DNA of 35,741 nt, taken from a candidate division WOR-3 bacterium. GTDB taxonomy: Bacteria; Hydrothermota; Tepidihabitantia; Tepidihabitantales; Tepidihabitantaceae. Location of the stretch: the NCBI GenBank assembly GCA_039801365.1, contig JBDRUN010000015.1, forward strand, positions 1-35,741, read 5' to 3'. The translations under genes were made by a program, and so were the position numbers. How positions within the stretch are numbered: position 1 is the stretch's first letter; each line of letters opens with the position of its first letter. The notes under the pieces were generated by a model that was not told the origin of the DNA, did not search any database, and saw only the letters and a program-made list of their open reading frames with translations. Shown piece by piece: positions 32,187 to 35,741 of the stretch.

Positions 32187-34394
32187 ATGAAGACAGTACC
32201 CAAGTGGCCAGACAGGCGAATGGTCAAGCGGGGGGAAGCAGACCGAAAACAGAAAAACAGGGCACCCGGCAACAAGAGAATAGAAGGGTGGACAACTAAG
32301 TGGCTCGCACTCGGTATCGCGCTTGCGTTCGGGCACGCGAGTGCGGTGACATATCGAGGCCAAGTCCTCGATGCCTGCACCCGCCAGCCTGTCCCCTACG
32401 CAGCAATTGTTGCGCAGGACGGCACTGCGGCTTATGCCGACGATAAGGGCCGGTTTGAACTGACCTTGGAGACCGACACCCTTACAGTCGAGGTTTTCCA
32501 CGTCGGTTACCTGACGCGCACGGCAACGCTTGCCAAAACAAGTCGCAACACCACCGTTTTCCTCACGCCTGAGGTCATCAGCCTGAAGGGCGTAACTGTC
32601 ACCGCATTCCGCACCCCGGTACCCCTTGGCCGGTCCGGCCCGGTAGCCATAGTCGAACGCGAGTCGGCAACCCGCTTCGGCAACACCGACCTGGCCGCGG
32701 CCCTGCGCCGTACCGTATCCGCAGTCAGCCGTGACAACGTCAATTTCTCAAGCGTGACCCTGCGCGGCACCAATGCCGAGCATGTATTGGTAGCAATTGA
32801 CGGCATCCGGCTAAACTCGGCCCAGAACGGCACATTTGACATGACTACCCTGCCGGTCGCGCTTGCTGACCGGATCGAGGTCGTCCGGGGCGGCAACTCT
32901 TCGCTCTACGGCACGAGCCCGGTCGGCGGAATGATAAATCTGCTGACCCCAGACCCGGCCGGCCTTGGTGCCTGGCTACGCGCCGGCGTTGGTGCGCTGG
33001 GCGAACGTCGCGTCGAGGTAACACACGGGCAACGGGTAAGGCACTTCGGCTACGCGGTCGGCAGCACTTGGTCGCAGACTAAGAACGGCTTTGCGTACAA
33101 CGACGACTCAGGTGGCACGGCAACAATGACTAACGCCGACCGCAGTTCACTCAACGCCTTTGGCAAAGCACTGTACTCAACGGCCGCACACCGTGCGAGC
33201 CTTTTTGCCGAGTATGCTTCGAGCGCACGCGGGGTACCAGGCTCGCGGCGCTTGCCGAGCGACGACGCCCGGCGCGATGACACTCGCGGCCTGTTCATCG
33301 GCCGCTACCAGTTCCAGCCGGGTGAATGGCTGCGCGCCGGCATCACCGGTTACCGGCTCAACCAGTGGCAAAACTACCGCGACCCAGATTCACTGTTTCC
33401 GACTAGCGACACCCATTGCCTGGCGGACATGGGCATTCACCTCGAAGCTGCTTTCTACCCGGCCGACTGGGCACTGGTGATGACCGGGTTTGAACTTGAC
33501 GACCACCGGCTGCGAAGCACGACCGTCGGCACGCCTGGGCGGCTGGACATCGCCGGTTGGACTCAGGTCCGGTTCGAGGCCAGCCGGTTCAATGCTACAC
33601 CTCAAGCACGCTTCGAGGCGCTGCAAGGGGCACCGTTCTCAAGCACGCTCGCCAGGCCTGCGACAACAACTGTGTTCAGCCCGAAGCTGACTCTGAACTG
33701 GTCTGTGCTCAACTGGCTTAGTATCTTCGCTGGCCTGGGCCGCTCTTTCCGGGCCCCCGGCCTCAACGACCTATACTGGCCTGAGGACGCCTGGTCGTAC
33801 GGCAACAAGGACCTGAGGCCAGAGTTCGGCACCGGCATTGACCTCGGGTTCAGCGGCCGGCCCGCGAAAGGACTGGCGTGCCGGTTTGGTGGCTACCGCA
33901 CTACCCTGACCGACCTCATCCAGTGGCAGCCTGACACATCGTTCCGCTATCGGCCGGTAAATGTGGCGGCTGCGACTATCACCGGCATCGAAGCTGAGGC
34001 TGAATTCGACCTTGGCTTGGCTGGACTTGACGCAAATCTCAACTGGTCTCAAGCCAAGTCTGACGGTAAGCGGCTGTACTACCGACCTGACCTTACCATG
34101 CGAACCGTGCTCTGGGCTAGAGTCGGGTTACAACCGTTGGACATCCGGCTCGACCTCGGGGTCGAGCATTCCAGCGACCGACTCTCCGACCCGGTGTACC
34201 CGGAAACCGAACCGCGCACGCTGGCTGGATTCACACTGCTCGACGCCGCGGCCGCAGTCTGCCCGCGCATCGGCCTGCAGAACACAGTCGTCCGATTCGG
34301 TGTCAGAAACATCCTCGACACACACTACCAGACGGTTGACTTCTATCCGAATCCGGGCCGCACCTGGTTCTCGGAGCTGGAACTGGGAATTTAG
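32187..34394 (+). CDS. TonB-dependent receptor, probable cobalamin transporter (BtuB-like)
   Basis: This 735-residue outer-membrane receptor lies directly under a cobalamin riboswitch, which points to B12 or corrinoid uptake. Its signal segment WLALGIALAFGHASA (39-53) follows an unusually long charged N-terminus. Residues 55-130 form a carboxypeptidase-regulatory-like domain (GQVLDACTRQPVPYAAIVAQDG), common in Bacteroidota-type receptors. The plug domain at about 145-260 has VTLRGTNAEHVLVAIDGIRLN and IEVVRGGNSSLYGTSPVGGMINL, and the 22-strand barrel follows (SFRAPGLNDLYWPED, GVRNILDTHYQTVDFYPNPGRTW). The ATG has AAGGAG six bases upstream. No TonB, ExbB or ABC transporter genes are in the window. 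The stop overlaps the convergent peptidase gene. Confidence 0.93.
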   Translation: MKTVPKWPDRRMVKRGEADRKQKNRAPGNKRIEGWTTKWLALGIALAFGHASAVTYRGQVLDACTRQPVPYAAIVAQDGTAAYADDKGRFELTLETDTLTVEVFHVGYLTRTATLAKTSRNTTVFLTPEVISLKGVTVTAFRTPVPLGRSGPVAIVERESATRFGNTDLAAALRRTVSAVSRDNVNFSSVTLRGTNAEHVLVAIDGIRLNSAQNGTFDMTTLPVALADRIEVVRGGNSSLYGTSPVGGMINLLTPDPAGLGAWLRAGVGALGERRVEVTHGQRVRHFGYAVGSTWSQTKNGFAYNDDSGGTATMTNADRSSLNAFGKALYSTAAHRASLFAEYASSARGVPGSRRLPSDDARRDDTRGLFIGRYQFQPGEWLRAGITGYRLNQWQNYRDPDSLFPTSDTHCLADMGIHLEAAFYPADWALVMTGFELDDHRLRSTTVGTPGRLDIAGWTQVRFEASRFNATPQARFEALQGAPFSSTLARPATTTVFSPKLTLNWSVLNWLSIFAGLGRSFRAPGLNDLYWPEDAWSYGNKDLRPEFGTGIDLGFSGRPAKGLACRFGGYRTTLTDLIQWQPDTSFRYRPVNVAAATITGIEAEAEFDLGLAGLDANLNWSQAKSDGKRLYYRPDLTMRTVLWARVGLQPLDIRLDLGVEHSSDRLSDPVYPETEPRTLAGFTLLDAAAAVCPRIGLQNTVVRFGVRNILDTHYQTVDFYPNPGRTWFSELELGI

Positions 34395-35707
34395 CGACCA
34401 GCGGCTGAGTCAGTGGACAGCATGTCCGGAACAGCCGACGCAAGCGCCTGCTGGATTTCCGCAATGTATCCATCTCTGACCTGCTTGAACTCGTCCATGT
34501 ACTTTGCCGGTACCGGCTCGGCCCGAGGTGGAATAACCTTCAGGGGGTTGACTGGTTTACCTGCCTGCCTTATTTCGAAGTGCAGGTGCGGCCCGGTCGC
34601 GTCTCCGGTCGTACCGACGTAGCCGACTGTCTGACCCTGACGCACGGTCCGGCCCGATCTAACCCCGGGTCCGAACCCGGAAAGATGACCGTAGCGGGAT
34701 GACAGCCCACCCGAGTGGCGCACCTCAACCAGATTACCGTACCCCCCACGCCAGCCAGCAAAGGTGACCGAACCATCAGCAATCGCCGACACCGGCGTAC
34801 CCGAAGGTGCGCCGTAATCAACCCCCGCGTGCTGGCGATAGACCCGATAGATGGGATGGAACCGCATCCCGAAATGAGACGTGACCTTGCTGAACTCCAA
34901 TGGCGAACGCAGAATGGCCTTACGCAGTGACTGCCCCTTCTCGTTATAGTAGTCCCAGTGCCCACTCGGCAACACATAGAAGAAACCCCAGGTATTGTCG
35001 GTTTTGCCCCGATAGTGCACCGCACGCACTCGGCCGTACCGATAGAACCGCCCCTCGACCAGAAGCTTGTCAACGATGACCTGAAACGAGTCACCATCGT
35101 TTGACTCAGTGAAGAAGTCCACGTCGTAACGCAGTATGTCGGTAAAGCTCATCGCCAGCCACGGCTTCTCACCCAGGGCCAGCAGCGAATTCCAGAACGA
35201 TACTTTCACCAAGCCGTGCACCACCGCACGCACGGTATCAACCGGCTTGGTGGACTTTGTCGCCACGGCTCCGGTCGAATCGAACGCAACTCCGTAACTC
35301 GTGACCATATCATTGTGATAGGTCAGGCTGACAAGCTGAAGCCCTCGGTACGCAAGCGTCACTGAGTCGCCCGGCCGCAGATGCCGGAACGGAAAGTCAG
35401 TCTTGGCGAGTGCGGCCTCAGCCCGGTTCGCCATATCCTTCGGCACGCCGAGCCGGACCAGCATTCCAGTCAGCAGCTCATCCTTATACATCGTGTCTCC
35501 GCCAAAAAACGTCGAATCCGGCGACGGCAACTCCGGACCGCACCTCGGCCGTGGCCTGCGGCTCAACACGAGGAACAACACCGTCCCAAGCGCCAGCAGA
35601 CCGATTGCGACAATCATCGCCGGTTGACCCCTGAAACCAGGTGTCGGAATCCTGGATTCTGGCTTCGACCCCGGTGTCGGAGTAGGCTCGAACCCGTCAC
35701 TCATCAC
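34391..35707 (-). CDS. M23 family membrane-anchored peptidoglycan peptidase
   Basis: The protein of 438 residues probably cleaves peptide cross-links of peptidoglycan in the periplasm. A Pro/Ser-rich cytoplasmic tail (1-30) precedes one membrane segment, AMIVAIGLLALGTVLFLVLS. A middle region (75-265) resembles the LysM/OapA-like part of MepM-type proteins. The M23 domain has HAGVDYGAP (His292 and Asp296, approximate), the GNLVEVRHSGGLSSRYGHL segment and HLHFEI (near 373-375), so all metal ligands are present. The start is GTG 35707 or ATG 35704; the gene upstream is outside the window. The tail is encoded by a heptanucleotide tract. The last four bases overlap the receptor gene tail to tail. 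Confidence 0.92.
   Translation of the reverse strand: MMSDGFEPTPTPGSKPESRIPTPGFRGQPAMIVAIGLLALGTVLFLVLSRRPRPRCGPELPSPDSTFFGGDTMYKDELLTGMLVRLGVPKDMANRAEAALAKTDFPFRHLRPGDSVTLAYRGLQLVSLTYHNDMVTSYGVAFDSTGAVATKSTKPVDTVRAVVHGLVKVSFWNSLLALGEKPWLAMSFTDILRYDVDFFTESNDGDSFQVIVDKLLVEGRFYRYGRVRAVHYRGKTDNTWGFFYVLPSGHWDYYNEKGQSLRKAILRSPLEFSKVTSHFGMRFHPIYRVYRQHAGVDYGAPSGTPVSAIADGSVTFAGWRGGYGNLVEVRHSGGLSSRYGHLSGFGPGVRSGRTVRQGQTVGYVGTTGDATGPHLHFEIRQAGKPVNPLKVIPPRAEPVPAKYMDEFKQVRDGYIAEIQQALASAVPDMLSTDSAAGR
35627..35675 (+). repeat. seven-unit heptanucleotide tract at the 5' end of the M23 gene
   Basis: In-phase units are ACCCCTG, AAACCAG, GTGTCGG, AATCCTG, GATTCTG, GCTTCGA and CCCCGGT. Three fit NNYYCTG exactly and the others partly. 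The tract encodes the Pro/Ser/Arg-rich tail before the membrane segment. Confidence 0.5.
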
Positions 35708-35741
35708 TCATCTACTCGCTACGCTCACCGGCAATCTGCGG

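Overview
The window reads as chromosomal DNA of a GC-rich diderm bacterium. It carries an LPS lipid A set (lpxD, lpxC, fabZ, lpxA), a Skp-type periplasmic chaperone, a TonB-dependent receptor and a small outer-membrane barrel, mixed with core housekeeping genes. Phylum cannot be fixed from sequence alone. The gene mixture and divergent proteins suggest an uncultured candidate-phylum lineage (WOR-3/FCB-like would be my guess, low confidence). No rRNA, tRNA, CRISPR array, transposase or phage module is visible.

Layout. (1) 1-3316, plus strand: a clear sigma70-type promoter and a long leader, then rho, rpmE and prfB. Release factor 2 is read through a programmed +1 frameshift, so its first 50 residues lie outside the simple ORF. 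A separately promoted small ferredoxin follows. (2) 3429-17326, minus strand, transcribed right to left: grpE-dnaK-dnaJ-rsmE-rpsU-mutS2-dnaG-rpoD-rsmI-CDP-alcohol phosphatidyltransferase-hflX. This joins the heat-shock operon to the rpsU-dnaG-rpoD macromolecular synthesis cluster. (3) 17519-28994, minus strand: cNMP-domain protein-cmk-plsC-ispH-rpsA-mtaB-skp fusion-lpxD-lpxC-fabZ-lpxA-folC, again tightly packed. (4) 29117-29818: an outer-membrane barrel protein. (5) 29819-31922: a poorly coding accessory stretch with an XRE-type helix-turn-helix protein of unknown function. (6) 31923-34394: promoter, cobalamin riboswitch and a TonB-dependent (BtuB-like) receptor. A convergent M23 envelope peptidase ends on the same bases as the receptor.

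Many minus-strand genes are joined by ATGA or GTGA stop/start overlaps (dnaG/rpoD, rpoD/rsmI, dnaJ/rsmE, lpxA/folC, lpxD/lpxC, mtaB/skp), which argues for long translationally coupled operons. Several starts were moved from the longest ORF on this basis (rsmE, lpxC, plsC, rpsA, cmk, the XRE gene).

The most unusual signals are: degenerate in-phase heptanucleotide tracts (approximately NNYYCTG on the plus strand) inside cmk (two), mutS2, rsmE and the M23 peptidase, where they encode extra linker or tail residues; a Skp chaperone fused to a second periplasmic-type domain; an LpxD with no N-terminal domain; and stacked RNA/DNA secondary-structure signals around grpE-dnaK-dnaJ. None of these amounts to a demonstrated new system. 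The XRE-gene region and the heptad tracts are the parts least explained by known biology.
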